Shown: positions 16,076 to 24,394, numbered from the stretch's first letter. The stretch is DNA of 41,913 bases from CAZOGW01 sp964579415 (GCA_964579415.1 CAZOGW010000012.1:1-41913); one strand, 5' to 3'. Made by a program: numbers and translations. The notes: generated from the letters alone by a model not told the origin.

Positions 16076-17544
16076 CGATGAATGATCTGACCAAGAGATC
16101 CGGCCAGCTCGAGCAGGCCATGTTCGAGATGCGCCGCGTGGTGGTGGGCCAGGACCGCGTCCTGGAACGCCTCATGGTGGCCCTCCTCGCCGGTGGGCAC
16201 ACCCTGCTGGAAGGCGTACCCGGGCTGGGCAAGACGCTCACCCTGTCGACCATGGCCCGGGTGCTGGGTGGGAGCTTCTCCCGCATCCAGTTCACCCCTG
16301 ACCTGCTCCCCAGCGACATCACCGGCACCCGGATCTACCTCGCCTCCCAGGAGCGCTTCGATGTGGAGCCGGGCCCGGTGCTGGCCAACTTCGTGCTCGC
16401 CGACGAGGTCAACCGCGCCCCGGCCAAGGTGCAGTCGGCGATGCTGGAGGTGATGGCCGAGCACCAGGTGACCATCGGTGATCGCACCTTCTCCGCCCCG
16501 GACCCGTTCCTGGTGATGGCCACTCAGAACCCGATCGAATCCGAGGGCGTCTACCCGCTCCCCGAGGCGCAGCGGGACCGCTTCATGATGCGGGTCCCCG
16601 TCGGCTACCCGACGATGAGCGAGGAGCGGGAGATCGTGCGGCGCATGGACGTCATCGCCACCGAGGCCGACCCCATCCTCGACCCCGCCGACGTGATCGC
16701 CATGCAGCGCTCCGTGAGGTCGATCTTCGTCGACCAGAAGGTGGTGGACTACGCCCTGCGCATCGTCACCGCCACCCGCCGCCCCCGCGACGTGGGTATG
16801 GAGCACCTGGAGGGACTCATCGAGTACGGCGCCAGCCCCCGCGCCTCGATCGCACTCACCAGGGGCGCCCAGGCGATGGCACTGCTCAAGGGCCGCGGCT
16901 ACGCCCTGCCCCAGGACGTCTACGAGATCGCCTACGACGTGCTCAACCACCGTGTGGTGCTGTCCTACGAGGCACTCGCTGACGGGCTCACCGTCGACGA
17001 CCTGCTCGTCGAGTTGCTCTCCAAGCTGCCGGCGCCGCGCATCACGGTCAGCGAGGTGCACGGAGGCTGGGCCGACCCGGTGCCGACGCGCTCGACTCCG
17101 AGCCACGCCCCGCTGCTGCCGCACGAGTCGCCGATCCCCGAGATGCCGCCGGCACCGCCGTCCGCCGACCCCACCCCGGCCCCGTACCTGCCGCCGGAGC
17201 CGGCCGACTACGGCTATCCGGCGCCCGCCGAGCCGGCCCCGGTGAGTCCCGAGGCGCAGCCGGCGACCGCCGCCCAGTCGCCTGCCTCTCCGCAGGTACC
17301 GGACCTCACCATCCCCCAGATTCCGGACTTCCAGGTCCCGCCCTACCAGGTGCCCGCCTTCGACGCCCCGCCGAGCGCGGCTCCGCCTGTCGAGGCCGTC
17401 GCCGCCGAGCCACCCACCGCGGCCGAGCCTCCAATGCCCGCCACCGCCGAGGCGCCCCCGGTGCCCGAGGACCCGGCTCCGGTGCAGGAGGCCCTGCCGG
17501 CCGAGGCCCCCGTGGCCGTTCGGGAGCCGGATCAGGCATCGTGA
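16072..17544 (+). CDS. MoxR family AAA+ ATPase with long proline/alanine-rich C-terminal extension
   Basis: AAA+ ATPase of 490 aa. The MoxR core (about 1-325) has Walker A GVPGLGKT (about 48-55), Walker B VLADEVNRAP (about 107-116) and the typical ATQNPIESEGVYPLPEAQ sensor stretch. MoxR ATPases act as chaperones that insert cofactors or activate VWA-domain partners, which here are encoded directly downstream. The last about 160 residues are an unusual Pro/Ala/Glu-rich tail of low complexity, so the protein is well beyond the roughly 320-350 aa usual for the family. Start by ATGA overlap with the previous stop (a second ATG lies 6 nt later); the end overlaps the DUF58 GTG by 4 nt. Confidence 0.9.
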   Translation: MTMNDLTKRSGQLEQAMFEMRRVVVGQDRVLERLMVALLAGGHTLLEGVPGLGKTLTLSTMARVLGGSFSRIQFTPDLLPSDITGTRIYLASQERFDVEPGPVLANFVLADEVNRAPAKVQSAMLEVMAEHQVTIGDRTFSAPDPFLVMATQNPIESEGVYPLPEAQRDRFMMRVPVGYPTMSEEREIVRRMDVIATEADPILDPADVIAMQRSVRSIFVDQKVVDYALRIVTATRRPRDVGMEHLEGLIEYGASPRASIALTRGAQAMALLKGRGYALPQDVYEIAYDVLNHRVVLSYEALADGLTVDDLLVELLSKLPAPRITVSEVHGGWADPVPTRSTPSHAPLLPHESPIPEMPPAPPSADPTPAPYLPPEPADYGYPAPAEPAPVSPEAQPATAAQSPASPQVPDLTIPQIPDFQVPPYQVPAFDAPPSAAPPVEAVAAEPPTAAEPPMPATAEAPPVPEDPAPVQEALPAEAPVAVREPDQAS

Positions 17545-18437
17545 TCGACACCCGGAGACAGGCGGCGCTGCGGTCACTGGAGCTCACCGTGACCCGGCGC
17601 CTCGACGGCATCTTGCAGGGCGACTACCGGGGGCTCATTCCCGGGCACGGGTCGGACACCGGCGAGGCGCGCCCGTACGCCCCCGGCGACGACGTGCGCC
17701 GCATCGACTGGAACGTGACCGCCCGCACCAACGAGCCCCACGTGCGCGACACCATCTCCGACCGTGAGCTGGAGACCACCCTGCTGGTAGATCTGAGCGG
17801 GTCGATGTCGTTCGGAACCGCCCTCATGGAAAAGCGCGACACCGCTCTGGCCGCCGCCGCCGCCCTCGGCTTCCTGGTGGGCCGCGGAGGCAACCGCATC
17901 GGCGGGCTCGTCGTTGCCGGCAACCGGCAGGAGTGGGTACGGGCGCGCGCCGGGCGCTCGCACCTCTACGGCCTGCTCGCCCGCATGTGGGAAGTGGAGC
18001 GCGACACCGGCTCCGGCGACCTGGAGAGCGCCCTCTCGGCGGTCGAGCGACTTGCCCGCCGCCGCGGCTTCGTCGCCGTCGTCTCCGACTTCCTCGACGA
18101 CGGCCAGTGGGACAAGGCCCTGAGGGCTCTGTCCCACCGCCACGACGTCCTCGCCGTGGAGGTAGTCGACCCCCGCGAGATGGCACTCCCCGACGTGGGC
18201 AACCTCACCTTCGTCGACCCCGAAACGGGTCGGCGCCGCTTCGTGGACACCTCCTCGGACGAACTGCGCCGCCGCTTCGAGGAGGCCGCCACCGAACAGC
18301 GGCTCCGCATCGGCCAGACACTGCGCGCCACCGGCGCCGACCACCTCCGCCTCCGCACCGACCGGGACTGGGTGGGCGACCTCATCCGCCACATCGTGCT
18401 GCGCCGCTCGGGCCGTTCCACCGGACGGCGGCCATGA
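17541..18437 (+). CDS. DUF58 domain protein (MoxR partner)
   Basis: Protein of 298 aa with the DUF58 hallmark GEARPYAPGDDVRRIDWNVTART and a VWA-like fold that keeps a MIDAS-type DLSGSM motif. No membrane spans, so it is probably cytoplasmic or peripheral. DUF58 genes are almost always found between moxR and batA-like genes; the biochemical role is unknown, and substrate handling for the MoxR chaperone is the usual inference. GTG start and ATGA end overlaps on both sides show tight translational coupling. Confidence 0.9.
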   Translation: MIDTRRQAALRSLELTVTRRLDGILQGDYRGLIPGHGSDTGEARPYAPGDDVRRIDWNVTARTNEPHVRDTISDRELETTLLVDLSGSMSFGTALMEKRDTALAAAAALGFLVGRGGNRIGGLVVAGNRQEWVRARAGRSHLYGLLARMWEVERDTGSGDLESALSAVERLARRRGFVAVVSDFLDDGQWDKALRALSHRHDVLAVEVVDPREMALPDVGNLTFVDPETGRRRFVDTSSDELRRRFEEAATEQRLRIGQTLRATGADHLRLRTDRDWVGDLIRHIVLRRSGRSTGRRP

Positions 18438-19435
18438 CCTTCCTCTCCCCGCTCTGGCTGCTCCTCCTGGTGCTGCCGCTGCTCGCCGCCGGTGCGTACA
18501 TGGCGGCGTTGCAGAGGCGTGAGAAGTATGCGGTCCGCTTCACCAACCTGGAACTTCTCGACAAGGTGGCGCCGGAGAAGCCCGGCTGGCGCCGCCACGC
18601 CCCCGCGGTGGCGATCCTGCTGGGCATGGTGGCCCTGGTGACCGCGGTGGCCCGGCCCAGCGTCGCCGTCGCCATCCCGCGGCCGGCGGCCACGGTGATC
18701 CTCGCCGTCGACGTCTCCCTGTCCATGGACGCCGACGATGTCGACCCCAACCGCCTCGAAGCAGCCCAGGAGGCGGCCCGCGCCTTCCTCGACCTGGCCC
18801 CCGAGGAGTTGGAGATCGGAATCGTCTCCTTCGCCGGCGACGCCCTTCCCCTCCTCTCACCGACCCCCGACCGTGAGCTGGCGCGTCTCGCCATCGACCG
18901 CCTCGAGCTGGACGAGGGCACCGCCATCGGCGAGGGCATCTACGTATCGGTGCAGATGGCCGTCGCCGAGCGCCAGCAGCGCGAGCTGGTGGGGCCGCAG
19001 GAGGACTCCGGATCGGAGCCGTCCGACGGGGAAGATGCCGACGCGGCGCCGGCCGAGGCGATCGTGGTGCTCTCCGACGGGGAGACCACGATGGGACGCG
19101 ACGACCTGGAGGCCGCCCAACTCGCCGCCGAGTCCGGCATCCCGGTGTCGACCATCTCGTTCGGCACAGCCGACGGCTTCGTCGTCATCCAGGGTGACAC
19201 CATCCCGGTCCCGGTGAACGAGGGCGCCCTCGAGGAGGTGGCCGAGATCACCGGCGGCGAGTTCTACCAGGCGGCCACCTCGGGCGAGCTGCAGTCGATC
19301 CTCGACAACGTCGGCTCCAGTGTCGGCCTGGAATACGAGCAACACGAGATCACCAACTGGTTCGCCGGAGCCGGTCTGGTCTTCATCCTTCTCGCCGCCG
19401 CCGGGTCGCTCCTCTGGTTCTCAAGGATGCCTTAG
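18434..19435 (+). CDS. VWA domain membrane protein, BatA-like
   Basis: Protein of 333 aa: two N-terminal hydrophobic segments (about 3-24 and 58-74), a von Willebrand A domain (about 86-290) and a C-terminal membrane span (about 308-328). The MIDAS site is complete: D93-x-S95-x-S97, the threonine in DEGTAIGEG and the aspartate in LSDGET. An acidic insert (about 190-212) interrupts the domain. This is the BatA/aerotolerance arrangement, with the VWA domain facing outward and served by MoxR. Last gene of the coupled set. Confidence 0.9.
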   Translation: MTFLSPLWLLLLVLPLLAAGAYMAALQRREKYAVRFTNLELLDKVAPEKPGWRRHAPAVAILLGMVALVTAVARPSVAVAIPRPAATVILAVDVSLSMDADDVDPNRLEAAQEAARAFLDLAPEELEIGIVSFAGDALPLLSPTPDRELARLAIDRLELDEGTAIGEGIYVSVQMAVAERQQRELVGPQEDSGSEPSDGEDADAAPAEAIVVLSDGETTMGRDDLEAAQLAAESGIPVSTISFGTADGFVVIQGDTIPVPVNEGALEEVAEITGGEFYQAATSGELQSILDNVGSSVGLEYEQHEITNWFAGAGLVFILLAAAGSLLWFSRMP

Positions 19436-19475
19436 GGGTGTGCAAGGTTTCTGTGACCGCTTCACGTAGCGGGGA

Positions 19476-19586
19476 GGTACTTGGTACTTGGTATCTGGCG
19501 GCCACTGCAAGCCCTCCTGATCAGCGCCAATCGTGCAGGCCGACCACCTACCAGTTCCAAGTACCAAGTACCAAGTACCAAGTACT
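19476..19586. repeat. Inverted pair of heptamer repeats (GTACTTG / CAAGTAC)
   Basis: GGTACTTG-type units at 19476-19493 and their reverse complement at about 19554-19586 are separated by about 60 nt. The pair sits between the convergent BatA-like and YbaK genes and could fold into a long stem like the 9174-9231 hairpin, serving both 3' ends. Confidence 0.75.
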
Positions 19587-19591
19587 TCTTC

Positions 19592-20059
19592 TCAACGGTC
19601 TTCGGTCACGTCGGCGACGGTTGCCTGGAACAGGGTGATCACATCGTCGGCGGCAACCGTGAGCGAGACGCCGTGGGCGCCGCCGCCGATGGAGACGGCA
19701 TGGCCGGCGATGCGCTCGTCGGCAATGACCGGCCAGGTATGGGTGGAGCCGAACGGGGTGATGGTGCCCCGCTCGTAGCCGGTGGCGTCGCGGGCCACGT
19801 CGGCGTCGGGCATGGACAGCCGGGACACGCCGAGCAGGTCCCGTAGCTTGGGCCAGGAGATGACACGGTCGCCGGGTACCAGCACGAAGAAGTAGTCGTC
19901 GTCGCCTCGGCGCACCACGATGGTCTTGACGATGTCGGCCGGTGTGACGCCGCGCACCTCGGCCGCCTCCTCCAGTGAGGAGACCCGGCCGTGGCGCACC
20001 ACCGTGTGGGCGATGCCCGACGCGGTGGCTGCGTCGAGGGCGGGAGTGGTGCCGGTCAT
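19592..20059 (-). CDS. YbaK/EbsC-family aminoacyl-tRNA deacylase
   Basis: Small protein of 155 aa with the YbaK/ProXp fold: VTPADIVKTIVVR with the conserved lysine near the active site, then FVLVPGDRVIS, and the C-terminal GGGAHGVSLTVAADDVI matching the family GSGRRGxxV-like strand. Members hydrolyse mischarged tRNAs such as Cys-tRNA(Pro). ATG at 20059 chosen because the family begins near TPALDAATASGI; the longer open frame adds unrelated residues. It stands alone and converges with the BatA-like gene. Confidence 0.85.
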   Translation of the reverse strand: MTGTTPALDAATASGIAHTVVRHGRVSSLEEAAEVRGVTPADIVKTIVVRRGDDDYFFVLVPGDRVISWPKLRDLLGVSRLSMPDADVARDATGYERGTITPFGSTHTWPVIADERIAGHAVSIGGGAHGVSLTVAADDVITLFQATVADVTEDR

Positions 20060-20108
20060 GGGGCAGGATGCTATCGCGGCCGCCGGTGTCGGGGCCCGCC
20101 ATGACCTC

Positions 20109-20996
20109 CTACGTGCCCGGACCTCGCCGGATCCCCGGAGCCGACTCACCGGCGTTGCGGAAGTAGAAATAGAGGGGAACCAGCCCGATCACAGCCAGGG
20201 CGGCGAACAAGACAGCCCCGGCTTGTGAAGCCAGGCTCGAGGCCGGGTCGGCCCGATGACCGAACCACTGGTCGGTGGCGACGCCGATCGCCTCGATTAC
20301 CGCGTAGACGAGATAGCCGCCGCTCACCACGATGGCCCAGGGACGGCGATGCCACAGCCACCATGCGGTGACCAGCATCAGCGGGAACCAGAAGGCGAGA
20401 TCCTCGACGTAGATGGCATTGGTCGCCACCGCGGTGCCCTCCATCAACGTCGCCGGTTCATCACCGAGCATGACGGGGACCACTGCCCGCAGCCACAACA
20501 GTGTATTGAGGCCCACCACCGTCCACAGGTAGACGGCCAGACCCCGCACCGGGAGATCCCCCAGGCTTCGAGCCACACCATCGATATCGGTGGCTCGCAG
20601 CAGGGCTATGGCGGCGAACACCGAGAGACCGAAGGTGGTCACATAGAAGAGGAAGAGGCTGTTGAACGGGGTCAGGAACAGGAACAGGAACGAGTTGTAG
20701 AGCAGGTAGGCGACGGCTCCCAGCCAGACCACCGGCCACCGCCACGATCCCCGTGCGCTCTCCCGGATCGACGCGGCCAGGAGCGGCACCGCCACCACCA
20801 GCATCACCAGAGCTGTCCCCCGAGCGTTTGCATTGGTGACAGCCGGTCCGGTGAGGACATCGGGGACGAAGAACGTCAGGCCGGCGGTAACGGCAGCCGC
20901 CACCACCAGCGCCCACGACAGCAGATACGCATGGCGAGCTTCGAGCGCACGACCCGCGGCGACGGACGTGACAGCCGGTTCGAGGGCGGTAGACAT
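20109..20996 (-). CDS. Unknown polytopic membrane protein
   Basis: Not recognised. 295 aa with about eight predicted hydrophobic spans, including WALVVAAAVTAGLTFFV, ALVMLVVAVPLLAA, WLGAVAYLLYNSFLFLFL and a last span near AVLFAALAVIGLVPLYFYF. A clear AGGAGG lies 6 nt before the ATG. No catalytic or transport signature was seen. Aromatic-rich helices with few charges are consistent with a small integral enzyme or sensor. The stop lies 49 nt from the YbaK start on the same strand. Confidence 0.75.
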   Translation of the reverse strand: MSTALEPAVTSVAAGRALEARHAYLLSWALVVAAAVTAGLTFFVPDVLTGPAVTNANARGTALVMLVVAVPLLAASIRESARGSWRWPVVWLGAVAYLLYNSFLFLFLTPFNSLFLFYVTTFGLSVFAAIALLRATDIDGVARSLGDLPVRGLAVYLWTVVGLNTLLWLRAVVPVMLGDEPATLMEGTAVATNAIYVEDLAFWFPLMLVTAWWLWHRRPWAIVVSGGYLVYAVIEAIGVATDQWFGHRADPASSLASQAGAVLFAALAVIGLVPLYFYFRNAGESAPGIRRGPGT

Positions 20997-21261
20997 CGTT
21001 CCTCCTGGTGCCGAGCATCCGGTGTCTCACCAGTGTTTCCCGACCACCCATCGCTCTCACAGTGCCGTTGGTCATGTGTCCTCCGGCACAGGTCCCGCTC
21101 CGCGTGAAGCTGAGCCGGAACGCCCGGTGCGCACCACGTCCGGCCTCCCGGTCCACGGTGCGGGGATCGGTGCCGGCTACCTGATACCGGCTACCGGATA
21201 GCCTCTCACAGGCACCGAGGGCGTTCACGGGGAACGACCGCTTTCGACGCCACCTCGTGCA

Positions 21262-21267
21262 TACTGT
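21262..21267 (+). promoter_or_regulatory. Candidate -10 hexamer (TACTGT) for a leaderless transcript
   Basis: TACTGT ends 4 nt before the ATG at 21272, placing the expected transcription start at or just inside the start codon. There is no Shine-Dalgarno. The arrangement resembles that at 2206-2218 and 31851-31864. Confidence 0.4.
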
Positions 21268-21271
21268 TGCG

Positions 21272-22135
21272 ATGCGCACCGCTCTCCGCTTATCGCTCGG
21301 GCTGCTCCTGGCCGTGCTGGCGGCCTGTGCGGCCCCCGATGCGGCGACCGAGACGCCGGTAGAGACGGTCGCTTCCGCCACCACTGCGGTGCCCGCTCCC
21401 GCCGTGGCCGACACCACGACGACCACGACAACGCAGGCGGCGCCGCCGGCGGTGACGGTGGACGACGTGGCCGGCTGCACCATCGGCGATGTGCTCAAGG
21501 TGGGTGCCGAGGGTGACGAGGTGGTGTGCCTGGAGGCTCACCTGGCGGCGCTGGGAATGTTCGACGGCGCCCCCGACACCACGTTCGACGAGGACTCGGC
21601 GCAGGCGGTGAGAGCTTTCCAGGAGTCGAACGGACTCGACGCCGACGGGGTGGTGGGGCGAGTCACCGCCACCGAGATCGGCCTGTGGGACGAGCCGCCG
21701 GTACCGGATCCCGATCCGGCGTCGTGCAAGGCGGGAGGCCGTTCCGCCGTGGTCGACCGGGCCACCCAGAGGGCGTGGCTGTGCACCGACGGCACCATCG
21801 ACAAGGTGATGGCGATGACCTCTGCTCGCACCCAGCCCGACCCGGGCGAGTACCAGGTGTACGCCAAGGATATGGACGCATGGTCGAACCTCAGCGGCCG
21901 CAACTCCACCATGACGCACTTCGTGGCCTTCACCTACGGCAAGTACCAGGGCGCCCGCATCGCCTTCCACTCCATGCCCACCTACGAGGACGGCTCCTAC
22001 ATCCAGCCTCTCGACACGCTGGGCAGCCCCGACTGGCACGGAGACAGCGCCGGCTGCATCCGCGTGCACCCGGACGACGCCCAGATCGTCTGGGACCATC
22101 TGGCCGTGGGAGACACGGTGGTGGTGATTTCGTAG
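21272..22135 (+). CDS. L,D-transpeptidase (YkuD) lipoprotein with peptidoglycan-binding domain
   Basis: Protein of 287 aa: lipoprotein signal (lipobox LAAC), Thr-rich linker, PG_binding_1 domain (about 65-135) and YkuD catalytic domain (about 150-287). The active site HGDSAGCIR contains His256, Ser259 and nucleophile Cys262. Such enzymes form 3-3 cross-links or attach proteins to peptidoglycan outside the membrane. ATG at 21272 chosen because the signal peptide begins there and a -10 hexamer lies immediately upstream. The stop codon runs directly into a heptamer repeat tract. Confidence 0.9.
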   Translation: MRTALRLSLGLLLAVLAACAAPDAATETPVETVASATTAVPAPAVADTTTTTTTQAAPPAVTVDDVAGCTIGDVLKVGAEGDEVVCLEAHLAALGMFDGAPDTTFDEDSAQAVRAFQESNGLDADGVVGRVTATEIGLWDEPPVPDPDPASCKAGGRSAVVDRATQRAWLCTDGTIDKVMAMTSARTQPDPGEYQVYAKDMDAWSNLSGRNSTMTHFVAFTYGKYQGARIAFHSMPTYEDGSYIQPLDTLGSPDWHGDSAGCIRVHPDDAQIVWDHLAVGDTVVVIS

Positions 22136-22200
22136 TACGTATCACGTATCACGTATCACGTATTACGTATCACGTATCACGTATCACGTACCAAGTACCC
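22136..22200. repeat. Heptamer tandem repeat (ACGTATC units, then CAAGTAC)
   Basis: About eight ACGTATC/ACGTATT units start at the base after the L,D-transpeptidase stop and switch at the end to a CAAGTAC unit, staying in the 7-bp register. It fills the convergent gap and ends 5 nt before the stop of the monooxygenase gene. Confidence 0.87.
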
Positions 22201-22204
22201 GCTG

Positions 22205-23458
22205 CTACGACGCCGGTAGAAGCTCCCGCCGATGCGTCCGGGCCCCGATGTGATCCGCGAGGTATGTCGCGTCCTCCGCCACGCCGTCGATGAAATGCGA
22301 GCGGCGGGTCCAGAGGAAGCGGAGCCCGATGACGTACAGGCCGGGCTCGGGGGTGACACCGCGGTGGTGAACGATCTCGCCCCTGTCGTCGGTCACCTGC
22401 AACTCCAGCCACGGGTAGGAGCGGCGGTAACCGGTGCTCCACAGCACCGAGGTGATGCCCTCCGCCGCCAGGTCGAGCTTGTCGATGGGGCGGTCGGGCA
22501 CCCGCACCGGTAGCGGGCGGGTCGGCGGCTCCAGCACCGCGTCGAGGCCGGTGGAGGCGGCATGGGCGTCGAAGCGGTCGAGCAGTCGGGTCAGCACCGC
22601 GTTGGCGGCGGCGGCGTTGGCGGCGAGGCCGCCGTCGAACCGCACCGCGGTGCCCGCGGTGGCGGCGAGCCTTCCGGTGACCTCGATGCCGCGGCGCTGC
22701 ACTACGCCCAGGTCGAGGTCGGCGCCTCCATCGGCGCCGCTCAGCGACAGGCTCACCGCTCGCCGCGCCGCCTCGATGTCGACAACCCGGTCGGCGGTGG
22801 TCGAGAGCGTCCCCACCGCGTCGAGCCACCACCACATGTCCCGTCCCCGGTAGCGCCGCGGTGTCTGGGAGTGCCGGCCTGCCGCCACCAGGGTGCGCCG
22901 TCGGTGGCGGTGGAGCTCAGTGGCGATCTGCATCCCGGAGGCGCCGGCGCCGACGACGAGGACGCCGCCGGCCGGGAGCGCGCCCGGGTTGCGGTACTGC
23001 GAGGAGTGGATCTGGTGGATGGCGGGGTCGAGCCCGCTCGCCAATGCGGCCGGCACCGCCGGCAGGTCGGCGTGCCCGGTGGCGACGACAACGTTGGCGG
23101 CCTCGTAGGTCCCAGTTCCTGCCTCGACGACGAACCCGGTCCCCGAGCGGCGGACCGCGGTGACGGTGACACCCTCGTGCACCGGCGCGCCGCCGGCGCG
23201 GGCGTAGCCCTCGAGCAAGGCGATCACTTCATCGCGGGTCATGAACCCGTCCGGATCGTCGCCCTGGTAGGCGTGGCCGGGCAGCCGGGTCATCCAGTTG
23301 GGGGTGAGCAGGTGCAACGAGTCCCAGCGACCGCGCCAGCGCTCGGCGACGCGGCCCCGTTCGAGGACGGCGTGGTCGATGCCGCGCTCGGTGAGGCAGC
23401 GGCTCATGGCGAGCCCGGCATGGCCGGCGCCGATGATGATGGTGTCGGTGGGGGGCAT
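22205..23458 (-). CDS. FAD-dependent NAD(P)-binding monooxygenase-like oxidoreductase
   Basis: Flavoprotein of 417 aa of the CzcO/YwnE-like group. It has an N-terminal FAD Rossmann motif GAGHAG, the RWRGRWDSLHLLTPNW stretch typical of these enzymes, an ATGHADLPAVP hinge and a second NAD(P) Rossmann motif GAGASG. The full Baeyer-Villiger fingerprint is not seen. Substrate unknown. ATG at 23458 chosen (AGGA about 10 nt upstream); a TTG 8 codons earlier is in frame but less likely. A strong hairpin separates it from the upstream OsmC and 32-aa genes, so it may have its own promoter. Confidence 0.82.
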   Translation of the reverse strand: MPPTDTIIIGAGHAGLAMSRCLTERGIDHAVLERGRVAERWRGRWDSLHLLTPNWMTRLPGHAYQGDDPDGFMTRDEVIALLEGYARAGGAPVHEGVTVTAVRRSGTGFVVEAGTGTYEAANVVVATGHADLPAVPAALASGLDPAIHQIHSSQYRNPGALPAGGVLVVGAGASGMQIATELHRHRRRTLVAAGRHSQTPRRYRGRDMWWWLDAVGTLSTTADRVVDIEAARRAVSLSLSGADGGADLDLGVVQRRGIEVTGRLAATAGTAVRFDGGLAANAAAANAVLTRLLDRFDAHAASTGLDAVLEPPTRPLPVRVPDRPIDKLDLAAEGITSVLWSTGYRRSYPWLELQVTDDRGEIVHHRGVTPEPGLYVIGLRFLWTRRSHFIDGVAEDATYLADHIGARTHRRELLPAS

Positions 23459-23502
23459 GGGCTGTAGGTCCTCGCTGTGCAAGTGGAACCGGACATGGGT
23501 GA

Positions 23503-23532
23503 GCCCGGGGGCGCGACGTGCGCCGCCCGGGC
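23503..23532 (-). terminator. GC-rich hairpin between the 32-aa ORF and the monooxygenase
   Basis: GCCCGGG-GGCGC pairs with GCGCC-(G bulge)-CCCGGGC around a 5-nt loop, 12 base pairs in all. It lies 15 nt past the 32-aa ORF stop on the minus strand and probably ends that transcript. There is no U-tract, as is usual in high-GC genomes. Confidence 0.55.
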
Positions 23533-23546
23533 CCCCCGCTTGCTGG

Positions 23547-23645
23547 TCAGGTCCGCTGCCGGTCCCTGGTCCGGTTCCGCCGCAGGTCCCGGTGGAACAG
23601 CACCAGCGCCATGACGACGGCGGGGTGTAGGGGGTATGGCTGCAT
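23547..23645 (-). CDS. Putative 32-aa basic peptide downstream of OsmC
   Basis: Small open frame beginning MQPYPLHPAVVMALVLFHR, with a hydrophobic centre and an Arg-rich C-terminus. The ATG lies 11 nt after the OsmC stop, with a modest AAAGG about 8 nt upstream, and a hairpin follows the stop. Nothing recognised. It is listed because placement, spacing and terminator look like a real gene, and because two other micro-ORFs lie on the other side of OsmC. It may be fortuitous. Confidence 0.35.
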   Translation of the reverse strand: MQPYPLHPAVVMALVLFHRDLRRNRTRDRQRT

Positions 23646-23656
23646 GGTCGGGCCTT

Positions 23657-24217
23657 TCAGGCGACCTCGACGCTCACCGGGATGCCGTTGGTGAGTACGT
23701 CGAAGACGGCGGAGCGGGCGACGGAGCGCTCCACCACCTCGCGCAGGGTGTCGGCGTCGGCATCGCCCTCGATCTCGAAGCGGACCCGGAGTCCCTGGAA
23801 GCCGTTGCGAACCGACGTGTCGAGGCCGAGCAGGCCCATCAGGTCGATGTCGCCCTCGACGGTCGACTGGACACGGTGCAGTTCGATGCCGCGGGCAGAA
23901 GCGATGTTGCCGATACCGGCGGTGATGCAGGCGGCGATGGCGTGCAGCAGGTACTCCACCGGGGCCGGGCCGTTGTCCTGGCCGACGAGGACGGCGGGAT
24001 GGTCGCTGTCGGCGGTGTACACCGCCTTGTGCTCGTTCTCCTGCCCGGCGCCGAAGAAGCCGCCGATGGTGGTGCGGCTGTGCGTGCCCCCCAGCCAGCT
24101 ATTGGTGGCGCGGAACTGGAACTTGGCCGCCGCCGGCTGGTCCCTCACCACGTCCAGGGTGGCGAACAGGGTCGGGACGTCGACGCCGTTGATCGGCGCC
24201 GCGGTGCGCGTGGTCAT
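23657..24217 (-). CDS. OsmC family protein (single-cysteine type)
   Basis: Protein of 186 aa with the OsmC/Ohr fold: GPAPVEYLLHAIAACITAGIG carries the central helix cysteine, and the C-terminal strands are typical. Classical OsmC and Ohr peroxidases use two cysteines; this protein contains only one in its entire length, so it belongs to the YhfA-like group whose reaction is not defined and may not reduce peroxides by the usual mechanism. Good Shine-Dalgarno (GAGGAG) before the ATG. Its promoter carries the 20-bp motif shared with the 31-aa ORF and GNAT genes. Confidence 0.87.
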   Translation of the reverse strand: MTTRTAAPINGVDVPTLFATLDVVRDQPAAAKFQFRATNSWLGGTHSRTTIGGFFGAGQENEHKAVYTADSDHPAVLVGQDNGPAPVEYLLHAIAACITAGIGNIASARGIELHRVQSTVEGDIDLMGLLGLDTSVRNGFQGLRVRFEIEGDADADTLREVVERSVARSAVFDVLTNGIPVSVEVA

Positions 24218-24267
24218 GGTCTTCTCCTCAGTGGGTCTCTCCCCGGTCTCCTTGCGGGGCTGAAGGC

Positions 24268-24313
24268 AAGCTACGACGGGGACCCGGGGCCGCCATCGGT
24301 GACGGCTACCCAT
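24268..24313 (-). promoter_or_regulatory. Promoter of osmC-like gene with shared 20-bp motif
   Basis: On the minus strand the motif ATGGGTAGCCGTCACCGATG (24313-24294) is followed by 19 nt and then the -10 hexamer TAGCTT (24273-24268). The same motif at the same 19-nt distance precedes the 31-aa ORF and the GNAT gene. Position suggests an activator contacting the -35 region. Confidence 0.55.
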
Positions 24314-24337
24314 ATTCGGTGGTGTGATGCCTACAAG

Positions 24338-24369
24338 CACCAAGCCCGGCCGTGGGGCCGGGCTTGGTG
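24338..24369 (-). terminator. 14-bp perfect hairpin after the micro-ORFs
   Basis: Perfect arms (24338-24351 and 24356-24369, CACCAAGCCCGGCC and complement) around the loop GTGG. It lies 25 nt past the stop of the 35-aa ORF on the minus strand and upstream of the OsmC promoter, so it separates the two transcripts. No U-tract follows. Confidence 0.7.
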
Positions 24370-24394
24370 GGTCGGGGGGTTCGGACGGGACTCC

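Noticed and set aside
17933..18433. Upstream extension of the BatA-like frame
   Set aside because: It is the out-of-frame reading of the DUF58 gene (Arg/Pro-rich); the ATGA overlap at 18434 fits the operon pattern.
21160..21200. CGGCTACCTGATACCGGCTACCGG as another heptamer tract
   Set aside because: The spacing of the GGCTACC copies is not 7 bp and only two copies exist; left out of the repeat family.
20461..21498. Minus-strand frame spanning the gap upstream of the membrane protein, with an SD-like GGAGGACAC before an ATG at 21077
   Set aside because: It runs antisense through the L,D-transpeptidase N-terminus and out of frame through the membrane protein; the composition is not protein-like.
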